From: Nonomuraea sp. PA05
GTDB taxonomy: Bacteria > Actinomycetota > Actinomycetes > Streptosporangiales > Streptosporangiaceae
DNA length: 64,000 nucleotides
Assembly (NCBI RefSeq): GCF_008086045.1
Contig: NZ_VSEY01000031.1
Location: forward strand, 104,510-168,509
Reading direction: 5' to 3'
The notes beneath the pieces are model-generated. The model did no database searches. It was given only the letters and a program-made list of their open reading frames with translations, and was not told the origin of the DNA. The position numbers were made by a program, and so were the translations under genes. Below are positions 25,528 through 33,423 of this stretch, piece after piece; the first letter of the stretch is position 1; each line of letters begins with the position of its first letter.

Positions 25528-26516
25528 GCGCCGACCCGCGGGGGCCGGGCCTGGTCGCGGAGATGGAGCGGCGGCAGGTCGCCGTCTACGTGGGCGCGAT
25601 CGCCGCCGGCGGCGCGGCGGGCTGGGCCGCTCCCGGCCTGGGCCCGGCGCTGGAGCACGCGATCAATCCCGTGCTGGCGGCTCTGCTGTACGTGACGTTC
25701 CTCCAGGTGCCCGCCGCCGAGCTGGTGCGGTCGCTGCGCGCGGGACGGTTCCTGGCGGCGGCGCTGACGGTGAACTTCGCCGTCGTGCCGCTCGTCGTCG
25801 CCGCCATGTTCGCCTTCCTGCCCGCCGACCAGGCGGTACGGCTGGGCGTGCTGCTGGTGCTGCTGACGCCGTGCGTCGACTACGTGATCGTCTTCACCGG
25901 CCTGGCCGGGGGTGACGCCCAGCGGTTGCTGGCCGCCACCCCGCTGCTCCTGCTCGCCCAGATGGCCGTGCTGCCGGTGCTGCTGGTGGCGTTCATGGGC
26001 GCCGGCCTGGCCTCCGTGGTCGAGCCTGGGCCGTTCGTGCGGGCGTTCGCGGTGCTGATCGTCATCCCGCTGACGCTGGCCTGGCTGACGCAGGCGTGGG
26101 CGGCCCGCCGCCCCGCCGGGCGCGCACTCGCGAAGGGGGCGGGGACGGCGATGGTGCCGCTGATGGCCGTCACCCTGATCACCGTGGTCGCCTCCCAGGT
26201 GCCGGAGCTGGACGGCAACCTGGACGCGGTCGCCGCCGTGGTGCCGTTCTACGTGCTGTTCCTGGTCGTGATGGCCGGCGCGGGGCTCGCCGTGGCCCGC
26301 CTGTTCCGCCTGGACGCGCCCGCCGGCCGGGCGGTCGTCTTCACCGGCGCCACCCGCAACAGCCTGGTCGTGCTGCCGCTCGCGCTGGCCCTGCCCGACC
26401 GGCTCGCCGTCGCCTCGGTCGTCGTGGTCGCCCAGACCCTGGTGGAGGTGGTGGGCATGGTCGTCTACGTCCGCCTGGTGCCCAGGCTGCCGTGGTCAGG
26501 CCCGGACCGGCAGTGA
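25524..26516 (+). CDS. ACR3/bile-acid:Na+ symporter-family transporter
   Basis: 330 residues with about ten membrane helices. The segment INPVLAALLYVTFLQVPAAE, the discontinuous helix LVLLTPCVDYVIVFTGLAGG (conserved Cys in helix 4, as in ACR3 arsenite permeases) and FTGATRNSLVVLPLALALPD in the second repeat place it in the arsenite/bile-acid/auxin transporter group. Arsenite efflux is possible because the Cys is present, but no arsR, arsC or other ars genes are adjacent. The GTG start is translationally coupled to a tiny upstream ORF. Confidence 0.78.
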   Translation: MSADPRGPGLVAEMERRQVAVYVGAIAAGGAAGWAAPGLGPALEHAINPVLAALLYVTFLQVPAAELVRSLRAGRFLAAALTVNFAVVPLVVAAMFAFLPADQAVRLGVLLVLLTPCVDYVIVFTGLAGGDAQRLLAATPLLLLAQMAVLPVLLVAFMGAGLASVVEPGPFVRAFAVLIVIPLTLAWLTQAWAARRPAGRALAKGAGTAMVPLMAVTLITVVASQVPELDGNLDAVAAVVPFYVLFLVVMAGAGLAVARLFRLDAPAGRAVVFTGATRNSLVVLPLALALPDRLAVASVVVVAQTLVEVVGMVVYVRLVPRLPWSGPDRQ

Positions 26517-26519
26517 CCG

Positions 26520-26656
26520 GCCCGGCAGTCGCGCAGGCTCTGCGCCGCCGCGCTCCGGACCGCCGCCAGCTCGGCCATCTTCGCGTCGATCCCAGCGGCA
26601 TCCGCTTCCGGTCGCGCGCCGTGCTGGAGGAGCTCTACCGCCTGCCCGGCAGTGCC
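26520..26656 (-). pseudogene. Possible C-terminal relic of a MerR-type regulator
   Basis: In frame just past the racemase stop codon the translation is AVELLQHGARPEADAAGIDA then KMAELAAVRSAAAQSLRDCR, resembling the C-terminal coiled coil of MerR-family regulators. There is no start and no helix-turn-helix, and the frame ends inside the transporter gene. Similarity is short and compositionally biased, so this may be chance. Confidence 0.25.
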
Positions 26657-27349
26657 TCACCCGCCGAGCGCGAAGCAGGCCGCCTCCTCGGCGTGCAGCC
26701 TGGCGCTCGGCAACACGGGGACGGCGGTGTCCTTCTCGCTGATCAGCAGCTCGATCTCCGTGCAGCCGAGGATCACCCCCTCCGCTCCGGCGTCAGCCAG
26801 GCCGGCGACGATCCGGGCGAACGCGTCCCTGGACGACTCCCGCAGCACCCCGCGCACCAGCTCCTCGAAGATCACCCGATGGACCAGCTCCCGCTGCTCA
26901 CGCGGCGGCACCACCACCTCGAAGCCCTGGGCGGCCAGCCGGTCCCGGTAGAACGGCTGCTCCATGGTGAACCGCGTGCCCAGCAGCCCGACCCTGCGCA
27001 TCCCTCTCGCGCGGGCCTGCGCGGCCACGACGTCGGCGATGTGCAGCACGGGCACGCTCGCGGCCCGCGCCACGTCGTCACTCACCCGGCTGAAGGTGTT
27101 GCTGCAGACCAGCAGCACCTCGGCGCCCGCCTCCTCCAGTTTCCTGCCCGCCCCCGTCAGCATCCTGCTCACCTCGTCCCAGCGGCCCGCGAAGACGAGG
27201 TCCTCGACCGTCGTGTAGTCGACCGACCAGATGAGGCTGTTGGCGGAATGGCTGCCGCCGAGCCGCTCCCGTACGCGCTGGTTGATGATCTGGTAGTAGA
27301 TCACCGTCGACTCCCAGCTCAACCCGCCGATCAGCCCAATGGTGCGCAT
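26657..27349 (-). CDS. PLP-independent Asp/Glu racemase-family amino acid racemase
   Basis: 230 residues. N-terminal MRTIGLIGGLSWESTVIYYQ is the hallmark of aspartate-racemase-type enzymes; the two catalytic cysteines are in LLVCSNTFSRV (near 83) and GVILGCTEIELLI (near 195). It interconverts L- and D- forms of an acidic or other amino acid. The ATG lies 19 bases inside the murF 3' end, so it is translationally coupled to murF and ddl, pointing to cell-wall precursor metabolism, for example supplying a D-amino acid to the ligase. Which amino acid is used cannot be told. Confidence 0.88.
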   Translation of the reverse strand: MRTIGLIGGLSWESTVIYYQIINQRVRERLGGSHSANSLIWSVDYTTVEDLVFAGRWDEVSRMLTGAGRKLEEAGAEVLLVCSNTFSRVSDDVARAASVPVLHIADVVAAQARARGMRRVGLLGTRFTMEQPFYRDRLAAQGFEVVVPPREQRELVHRVIFEELVRGVLRESSRDAFARIVAGLADAGAEGVILGCTEIELLISEKDTAVPVLPSARLHAEEAACFALGG

Positions 27350-28746
27350 GAGACTCCGTTCCCCTGACTCGCGCCGGACAGCGCACGGGCGCAGGCGCTG
27401 AGCCCGATCTCGCTGGACGCCTTCACGAACACCACGTCCCCCGGCTCCAGCAACGCCACGGCCAGCCCGACGGCCCCGGCCACGTCCTCCACCGTGTGCA
27501 CGGCCACGCCCTGGCCGGCGGCCCGCGCCGCCTCCGCCATCGCGCGCGGATCCCCCTCGCCGACCGCGATCAGCACGGTGAAGCCCAGCTCGGCGACGAG
27601 CGCGCCGATCTCCGCGTGCCGGGCGCGCGAAGCCTGCGCCTGCTGCCCCATCGCGCCGAGCACCGCCACGGTACGACGACCGCCCGCCAGCGCCCGCACC
27701 GCCCGCAGCCCGGCCCTCATCGACTCGGGATTGGCGTTGTACGCGTCGTTGACCACGGTGACGCCGTCGGGCCGTTCGACGATCTCCAGCCGCCCTCCGG
27801 ACCGCCGCCGCGCCGCGTTCAGCCCTTGGGCGATGTCCGCGACGTCCAGCCCCAGCGCGCTCGCGACGGCGGCAGCCGCCAGGGCGTTGCCCACCTGGTG
27901 CTCGCCCATGAGGTCGAGCCCGACCGCGGCCCGACCGGACGGTGTCACCAGCTCGAACGCGGCGCGTGCCCGATCGTCCAGGCGCACCCCCTCGGCCCGC
28001 ACCGACGCGCGCGCCGACCTGCCGAACCACACGACCCCGGCCCTGGTGCGGGCTTCCATCGCCGCCACGTACGGATCGTCGGCGTTGAGCACCGCGATCC
28101 CGTCCGCCGCCAGCGCCTCGACCAGCTCGCCCTTGGCCTGGGCCACGTCCGCCAGCCCGCCGCCCATCCGCTCCACGTGCGCGGAGCCGACGTTCAGCAC
28201 CAGCCCGACCCGGGGCGGCGCGAGGCCGGTCAGGTACGTCAGGTCGCCCTTGCGGCCCGCGCCCATCTCCAGCACCAGGTACCGGGTCGCGGCGTCGGCA
28301 CGCAGCACCGTGAGCGGCAAGCCGAGCTCGTTGTTGAACGACCTGTCGGTGGCGACCGTCGCACCGTGCCGTTCGAGCACCTGCGCCAGCAGGTCCTTGG
28401 TCGTGGTCTTGCCCACCGACCCGGTCAGCCCGATCACGACCGGGCTGATGCGTCCGAGCACGTGCCTGGCCAGCAGGCCGAGCGCGGCCTGGACATCCTC
28501 GGCCACCAGGGCGGGCACGCCGACGGGCCTGGAGGCCAGCACGGCGACGGCACCGCCGGCGACCGCCCGCTCCGCGTAGTCGTGACCGTCCACGCGGGCG
28601 CCCGCCGTCGCGGCGAACAGCCCGCCGGGCGCCACCTCACGCGAGTCCACCGCCGAAGGCGCCGTCACCAGCGCCTCCGGGTCAGGCACGTCCGCGAGCC
28701 GCGCGCCGGTCACCTCGGCGATCTCCCGCAACGTCATGGGGATCAC
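27331..28746 (-). CDS. murF: UDP-MurNAc-pentapeptide synthetase MurF (probable second copy)
   Basis: 471 residues of a Mur ligase. ATP-binding P-loop GLTGSVGKTTTKDLL near 112; central-domain FNNELGLPLTVLRADAATRY and VLEMGAGRKGDLTYLTGLAP; C-terminal-domain VVNDAYNANPESMRAGLRAV. It adds the D-Ala-D-Ala type dipeptide to UDP-MurNAc-tripeptide in the cytosol. GTG 28746 overlaps the ddl stop (GTGA); an ATG nine bases later is an alternative. It is not in a dcw division cluster, so the organism presumably has another murF; a dedicated ddl-murF pair suggests altered precursors or resistance. Confidence 0.93.
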   Translation of the reverse strand: MIPMTLREIAEVTGARLADVPDPEALVTAPSAVDSREVAPGGLFAATAGARVDGHDYAERAVAGGAVAVLASRPVGVPALVAEDVQAALGLLARHVLGRISPVVIGLTGSVGKTTTKDLLAQVLERHGATVATDRSFNNELGLPLTVLRADAATRYLVLEMGAGRKGDLTYLTGLAPPRVGLVLNVGSAHVERMGGGLADVAQAKGELVEALAADGIAVLNADDPYVAAMEARTRAGVVWFGRSARASVRAEGVRLDDRARAAFELVTPSGRAAVGLDLMGEHQVGNALAAAAVASALGLDVADIAQGLNAARRRSGGRLEIVERPDGVTVVNDAYNANPESMRAGLRAVRALAGGRRTVAVLGAMGQQAQASRARHAEIGALVAELGFTVLIAVGEGDPRAMAEAARAAGQGVAVHTVEDVAGAVGLAVALLEPGDVVFVKASSEIGLSACARALSGASQGNGVSCAPLG

Positions 28747-29699
28747 GAGCCGCTCCTGACCAGTGCCAGGTCGATCAGCCGCCGCAACAGCTCCCCGTAC
28801 GGGACGCCGCTCGCGGCCCACGCCCTCGCGTACACGGAACGGGCCGTGAACCCGGGCATGGTGTTGATCTCCCCGACGTACAGCCGCCCCGTCCCCTCCT
28901 CGTACAGGAAGTCGACCCGGGACAGGCCGTAACCGCCGATCGCCCGGAACGCGCGCAGCGACAGCTCCCGCACCTCCCCGGCCACCCGTTCCGGCAGCAC
29001 GGCCGGGATCGTGGCGATCTCGGCCGGGCTGAGGTACTTGGCCTCGTAGTCGAGCCACTCCCCCGGCACGATCAGCTCACCCGGCACCGACACCTCAGGC
29101 GCGTCGTAGCCGCCCAGCACGCCGCAGATGAGCTCCCGCGCCGACACGCCCTGCTCGACGACGACCACCCGGTCGTGGGCCAGCGCCGCGTCCACCCCCG
29201 CGCGCAGCTCCGCCATCGAGGTGACCCGCGAGATGCCGATGGAGGAGCCCATGTTGGCCGGTTTGACGTACATCGGCCAGTCGAGCGGCTTCACCAGCCC
29301 CCACGGGTCCGTGGTGGTGCGCCACTCGTGCTCGGTGAACCACACGTGCGGGGTGACGGGGATGTCCTCCGCCAGGAACGCGCGCCGCATCGCGACCTTG
29401 TCCATCGCCACGGCCGAGGCCAGCACGCCGCAGCCCACGTACGGGAGGCCCAGCGTCTCCAGGTGTCCCTGCACGACGCCGTCCTCGCCGAACGGACCGT
29501 GCAGCACGGGGAAGACCACGTCCACCGGCTCTCGCCGCAGCTCCACCGGCCATCTGCCCTGCCGGTCGATGATCACGGCGATGGGCTCGTACCGGTCTCT
29601 CGGCAGCGCGTCGAGCACGGCCTGCGCCGACTGTAACGACACCTCGTGCTCGGCGGACGGGCCGCCTGCCAGCACAGCCACGCGCAAGCGTTCAGTCAC
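28743..29699 (-). CDS. ddl: D-alanine--D-alanine ligase family protein
   Basis: 318 residues of an ATP-grasp ligase. Visible motifs: GGPSAEHEVSLQSAQ near 12 (contains the Glu that binds D-Ala1), FPVLHGPFGEDGVVQGHLE near 62, KPANMGSSIGISRV near 145, the omega-loop EWLDYEAKYL near 210, and magnesium-binding RVDFLYEE...VGEINTMPGFT near 275. The DYEAKY Tyr that favours peptide (D-Ala-D-Ala) over depsipeptide (D-Lac) formation in classical Ddl is conserved; the Tyr two residues before DYE in E. coli DdlB is Leu here. It heads the ddl-murF-racemase operon and starts at GTG 29699. Confidence 0.93.
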   Translation of the reverse strand: MTERLRVAVLAGGPSAEHEVSLQSAQAVLDALPRDRYEPIAVIIDRQGRWPVELRREPVDVVFPVLHGPFGEDGVVQGHLETLGLPYVGCGVLASAVAMDKVAMRRAFLAEDIPVTPHVWFTEHEWRTTTDPWGLVKPLDWPMYVKPANMGSSIGISRVTSMAELRAGVDAALAHDRVVVVEQGVSARELICGVLGGYDAPEVSVPGELIVPGEWLDYEAKYLSPAEIATIPAVLPERVAGEVRELSLRAFRAIGGYGLSRVDFLYEEGTGRLYVGEINTMPGFTARSVYARAWAASGVPYGELLRRLIDLALVRSGS

Positions 29700-29763
29700 G
29701 ATCTTTCAGCCTTCCTCGGTGGAACTGATCCCCTCCACTGTCGGCTGGTCGTATCCGCGCCTC

Positions 29764-29796
29764 GTCATCGCTGTGTCATGGCTGTGTCACGGCGGG
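29764..29796. promoter_or_regulatory. Three 11-bp direct repeats upstream of ddl-murF-racemase
   Basis: On the plus strand GTCATCGCTGT (29764-29774), GTCATGGCTGT (29775-29785) and GTCACGGCGGG (29786-29796) follow one another without gaps. Eleven-bp-phased direct repeats are the usual target of OmpR/PhoB-type response regulators. They end 65 bases before the ddl GTG (minus strand), with a TACGAC -10-like box at 29748-29753, a good position for an activator. The rest of 29700-29763 holds only the leader. Confidence 0.5.
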
Positions 29797-29803
29797 GTTC
29801 TGC

Positions 29804-30715
29804 TCAGTGCGGGAAGGCGAACGGGCGGGACGGGATCGCGTCGAGCGCGGCCAGGGTCTCCTCGTCGAGGGTGATCGCGCCGGCCGCCAGGTTCGCCTCC
29901 AGGTGGCTCACGTCGGCGGTGCCCGGGATGAGCAGCGCCCGAGGGGACAGGTGGAGCAGCCAGGCCAGCGCGACCTGCGCCGGGGTGCACCCCAGGCGGT
30001 CGGCGGCGGCGAGCACGGCCGGCTCGTCGGTCACCTTCGCCATGCCCGGCAGCGCGCCGCCGAGGGGGAAGTACGGCACCCAGGCGATCCGCTCCGCCTC
30101 GCACAGCCGGAGCACGTCCTCCTCGTCGCGGGACACCAGGCTGTAGGCGTTCTGCACGCACACGATGCCGGCGGGCAGGGCGCGGCGCAGGATGTCGCCG
30201 GTCACGCTGCTCAGCCCGATCGCGCCGATCTTGCCCGCCTCGCGCAGCGCGATCAGCTCCGCGAGCTGGTCGTCGAGGTCCACCACCTGGTCCGCGGGGG
30301 CGGGGACGGTGACGCCCGCGTCCATGCGGCGCAGGTTGACGACCGGGATCCGCTCCAGCCCGAGCGTGGTCAGGTTCTCCTCGACACCGGCGCGCAGCTC
30401 CTCTGGACGTTGCGCCACGCGCAGCGGGGCAGGGCCGCCGGGATCGGAGACGGCGCCGACCTTGCTGACGATCAGGACGTCGTCCGCAGGCCTGAGCGCC
30501 TCGCGGATGATCTCGTTGACGAAGCCGTCGCCGTAGAACTGGGCGGTGTCCACGTGGTCGGCGCCGAGGTCCAGCGCGTGGCGCAGCACGGCCACGGCGG
30601 CAGGGCGGTCGTCGTGCAGGCGGGCGAGCTGCATCGCGCCGTAGCCGACGCGCGCGACCGTGCGTCCGGCCAGCTCGCCGGGGCCTCCGGGACGCGGGGC
30701 GGGATGGGACATCAT
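29804..30715 (-). CDS. Aldo/keto reductase
   Basis: 303 residues of a (beta/alpha)8 NADPH-dependent oxidoreductase. Catalytic Asp and Tyr are in ADHVDTAQFYGDGFVNEIIR and Lys in DVLIVSKVG; the position usually occupied by His (L-H-R-x-D) reads LRRMDAG, an Arg substitution. Cofactor-binding C-terminal sequence is LIPGTADVSHLEANLAAGAI. ATG at 30715 follows an AGCAGG. It is divergent from a TetR gene with two strong dyads between, so expression is probably de-repressed by a reactive carbonyl or drug. Confidence 0.88.
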   Translation of the reverse strand: MMSHPAPRPGGPGELAGRTVARVGYGAMQLARLHDDRPAAVAVLRHALDLGADHVDTAQFYGDGFVNEIIREALRPADDVLIVSKVGAVSDPGGPAPLRVAQRPEELRAGVEENLTTLGLERIPVVNLRRMDAGVTVPAPADQVVDLDDQLAELIALREAGKIGAIGLSSVTGDILRRALPAGIVCVQNAYSLVSRDEEDVLRLCEAERIAWVPYFPLGGALPGMAKVTDEPAVLAAADRLGCTPAQVALAWLLHLSPRALLIPGTADVSHLEANLAAGAITLDEETLAALDAIPSRPFAFPH

Positions 30716-30748
30716 GGAGTACCTGCTCTCGTGAGAGAATGCCAGCAA

Positions 30749-30801
30749 AACGGAGGGACCTCCGTTACATCCACCGTAGCACTACCGGAGGTGCCTCCGT
30801 T
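30749..30801. promoter_or_regulatory. Twin TetR operators between the aldo/keto reductase and tetR
   Basis: Operator 1 is the perfect 18-bp palindrome AACGGAGG-GA-CCTCCGTT (30749-30766). Operator 2 is CGGAGG-TG-CCTCCG (30786-30799), 35 bp downstream centre to centre. In addition the outer arms CAAAACGGAGG and CCTCCGTTTTG form an 11-bp inverted repeat that spans both sites. Operator 2 abuts the likely TTG start of tetR. Confidence 0.7.
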
Positions 30802-31428
30802 TTGACCGGTCCCGCCACGCCGCCACCGCCCCACAGCCCGCCAGGCTCGCCGGAGCCCGCCGACCGGCCGGTCCGCCGGGACGCGCGGCGCAACCGCGAC
30901 AAGCTCATCGCCGCCGCCCAGGCCGCCTTCGCGGCAGCCGACGGCCCCGTCGCGCTGGAGTCGATCGCCCGCCAGGCCGGAGTCGGCATCGGCACCCTGT
31001 ACCGCCACTTCCCCACCCGCGAGGACCTCGTGGACGCGGTCTACGCCGCCGAGCTCGACGCCGTCACCGCGAGCGTCCCCGCCCTGCTCGGGCAGCACCC
31101 CGCCGACGTCGCCCTGCGGGCCTGGATGGGCCGCTACGCCGCGTTCGTCGCCACCAAGCGCGGGATGATGGAGACGCTGCGCGCGGGCTTCGCCTCCGGA
31201 CGCATCGCCCCGCCCTCACGCGAACGGGTCACCGCCACGATCGCCGCCATCCTGGAACGGGGCGCCGAGGCGGGCACCCTCCGCGCGGACGTGGACCCGG
31301 ACGACGTCACCACGATGCTCATCGGCGTGTTCGTCGCCATCGCGGGCGGCGCCCCCGACGAGCAGATCGGCCGCCTGCTCGACCTCCTCACCGACGCGCT
31401 CCGCCCGGGAGCCGCCGCAGGACCCTGA
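30802..31428 (+). CDS. TetR-family repressor of the aldo/keto reductase
   Basis: 208 residues from the TTG at 30802; a Pro-rich start is followed by DARRNRDKLIAAAQAAFAAA and SIARQAGVGIGTLYRHFPTR, a standard TetR helix-turn-helix, then a helical ligand domain. The TTG directly follows operator 2, implying a leaderless or very short leader; the alternative ATG at 30739 would translate through both operators and is less likely. It probably represses itself and the divergent reductase. Its stop is 7 bp from that of the convergent oxidoreductase gene. Confidence 0.85.
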   Translation: MTGPATPPPPHSPPGSPEPADRPVRRDARRNRDKLIAAAQAAFAAADGPVALESIARQAGVGIGTLYRHFPTREDLVDAVYAAELDAVTASVPALLGQHPADVALRAWMGRYAAFVATKRGMMETLRAGFASGRIAPPSRERVTATIAAILERGAEAGTLRADVDPDDVTTMLIGVFVAIAGGAPDEQIGRLLDLLTDALRPGAAAGP

Positions 31429-31435
31429 TCGCCGG

Positions 31436-32527
31436 TCATGGTGCGAACCGCTCGGGGCGGAAGCCGTCCAGCAGGTCGTCCCGCCTCCCGCCGAGGATCT
31501 CCGCGGCGAGCAGCCGTCCGGCCACCGGCCCGAGCGTGATCCCGCTGTGCGTGACCGCCTCGTAGTAGCTCGGCACGGACGGCACCGCCCCCACCGAGGG
31601 AAACCCGTCGCCCGGGATGGGCCGGAAAGCCACCCGCGTCTCCGCGATGCGCGCGCCGCCCAGCCCGGGAACGACGCGCCGCGCCGAGGCGTGCAGCAGC
31701 CGCCCGAGCTCCGCGGGCTCCTCGCCCGTGTCGATGAGCGCGTCGATCTCGCGGCTGTGCAGCACCACGGAGGCGTCCCCGTCAGGGCGGATCTCGACGT
31801 GCGGCGCGTGCATGGCCCGCCCGATCGGGACCTCCGCACAGCTGAGCCGGGTGACGACGCCGGGTTCCCTGCGCATCGGCAGGCGCCGCCCGACCAGCTC
31901 GGCGACCTGGGAAGCGCTGGGGCCCGCCGCGTTCACGACGGCGTCCACGCCGAGACGGCTGCCGTCGGACAGCACGACCGCCCTGACGCTCCCGTCGGCG
32001 CCGGTGCCGATCTCGCGGACCCCGGCCCCGAACCGCCGCTCGGCGGCTGTCTGGCCGACCAGGCGGCCGACGAGACGGCGCCCGTGCACCCACGCCTCGT
32101 CGGGGTAGAGCACGACCGGCGCCTCGCCGGGCACCGCGAGGCCGGGTTCGAGCCGCCGCGCCTCGGCCCCCGTGCACACCTCCACCCCGTAGTCCCAGGC
32201 GGCCAGCAGTTCGGCGGTCTCCAGGAGCCTGGCCTCCGCCGCCGGGTCGTCCGTCCAGCGCAGGTGACCGCTGGGGTACCACCAGGAGTCCGGCCCGATG
32301 GCGGCGGCCAGCTCGCGATAGGCCGCCATGCCTGCGACGTTCAGGTTGTAGTAGGCCCTGCTCACGGTCTTGTTGCTGGCGTTGACCCACGAGAAGGACC
32401 AGTTGGTGACGCCTTCGCCCGGCTGGGCGGCGTCGATGAGGATCACTTCGGCGCCCTGCCGGGACAGGTTCCAGCCCACGGCGGCCCCGAGGATGCCCAC
32501 TCCGATGACGGCGACCCTCTTTCCCAT
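31436..32527 (-). CDS. FAD-dependent amino-acid oxidase-family oxidoreductase (DAO)
   Basis: 363 residues. N-terminal FAD-binding motif VAVIGVGILGAAVGWNLSRQ, then GEGVTNWSFSWVNASNKTVS, DAVVNAAGPSASQVAELVGR and C-terminal THSGITLGPVAGRLLAAEIL, the pattern of D-amino-acid dehydrogenase/glycine-oxidase proteins. It should oxidise an amine or amino acid to the imino product. A DAO enzyme 2 kb from a racemase/ddl operon is suggestive, but they are in separate transcription units. Substrate unknown. Confidence 0.85.
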   Translation of the reverse strand: MGKRVAVIGVGILGAAVGWNLSRQGAEVILIDAAQPGEGVTNWSFSWVNASNKTVSRAYYNLNVAGMAAYRELAAAIGPDSWWYPSGHLRWTDDPAAEARLLETAELLAAWDYGVEVCTGAEARRLEPGLAVPGEAPVVLYPDEAWVHGRRLVGRLVGQTAAERRFGAGVREIGTGADGSVRAVVLSDGSRLGVDAVVNAAGPSASQVAELVGRRLPMRREPGVVTRLSCAEVPIGRAMHAPHVEIRPDGDASVVLHSREIDALIDTGEEPAELGRLLHASARRVVPGLGGARIAETRVAFRPIPGDGFPSVGAVPSVPSYYEAVTHSGITLGPVAGRLLAAEILGGRRDDLLDGFRPERFAP

Positions 32528-32615
32528 GAGGACTTCCTACCCACGTACAGGCGTTGCCAGGGCCATGATCACACCACCATGATCGACCCAAGCCGACACC
32601 GCATGGAGGAACGAC

Positions 32616-33323
32616 ATGCTGAACGTGATCGGCGCGGGATTCCCGCGCACCGGTACGAGCTCGATGAAGGCGGCACTGGAGCGGCTGGGCTTCGGGCCCT
32701 GCCACCACATGTTCGACGTCGGGTCCGACCCCGACAGGGCGCGGCGGTGGGCGCCCCTGGCCGACCCCGGCACGGTGCCGGACTGGGACCACGTGTTCGA
32801 GGGCTTCCATTCCGCCGTGGACTGGCCGGCCTCGTTCTTCTGGCGCGAGCTGGCTGCCGCGTACCCGGAGGCCAAGGTGGTCCTCACGGTACGCGACCCG
32901 CACACCTGGATCGCGAGCATGCAGGCGCTCATCGCCAACGGGCCCGCGCGGTTACAGGCCGACAAGCTCGCACCGGAGATGGCCCCGCTGGTCGAGAACA
33001 TGAACACCACCCGTCCGCTGCTCGAACGCATGATCCGGGAGGGGCTGGGCAGCGACCGGGCCTTCGGCGAGCCTCTCGACGAGAAGGACAGCCTCCTGGC
33101 GTTCGAGCGGCACGTGGCCACGGTGCAGGAGAGCCTGCCGCCCGAGCGGCTGCTGGTGTTCGACGTGCGGGAAGGGTGGGAGCCGCTCTGCCGCTTCCTG
33201 GGCGTGGACGTCCCCGCCGGGGAGCCGTTCCCGCACCTGAACGACAGCAAGGTGATGGAGCAGTCGATCGACAGGCTGCTGCAGGGGGAGAACATCGGGC
33301 TTCCGTTCCACCCCGCGAGCTGA
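32616..33323 (+). CDS. Sulfotransferase-family protein (Sulfotransfer_4-like)
   Basis: 235 residues. The PAPS 5'-phosphate loop is at the start (VIGAGFPRTGTSSMKAALER), and the 3'-phosphate segment is KVVLTVRDPHTWIASMQALI; the C-terminal region reads EGWEPLCRFLGVDVP and PHLNDSK. These match small cytosolic sulfotransferase-type proteins frequent in actinomycetes. Acceptor unknown. It is divergent from the DAO oxidoreductase (88 bp) and followed by a hydrolase gene. Confidence 0.85.
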   Translation: MLNVIGAGFPRTGTSSMKAALERLGFGPCHHMFDVGSDPDRARRWAPLADPGTVPDWDHVFEGFHSAVDWPASFFWRELAAAYPEAKVVLTVRDPHTWIASMQALIANGPARLQADKLAPEMAPLVENMNTTRPLLERMIREGLGSDRAFGEPLDEKDSLLAFERHVATVQESLPPERLLVFDVREGWEPLCRFLGVDVPAGEPFPHLNDSKVMEQSIDRLLQGENIGLPFHPAS

Positions 33324-33423
33324 CGCCCCGCGCCGCCGGCGTGTGTCCTGGATCACTTGCCGCACCTGTCACGGCGGCGGCCGCCTGCCCGTCCAGACCG
33401 GGAATCCCCGAGGACGAGCAAGG

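Noticed and set aside
28743..29699. VanA/VanB-type D-Ala-D-Lac ligase
   Set aside because: The omega-loop keeps DYEAKY as in D-Ala-D-Ala type enzymes, and no vanH or vanX is adjacent.
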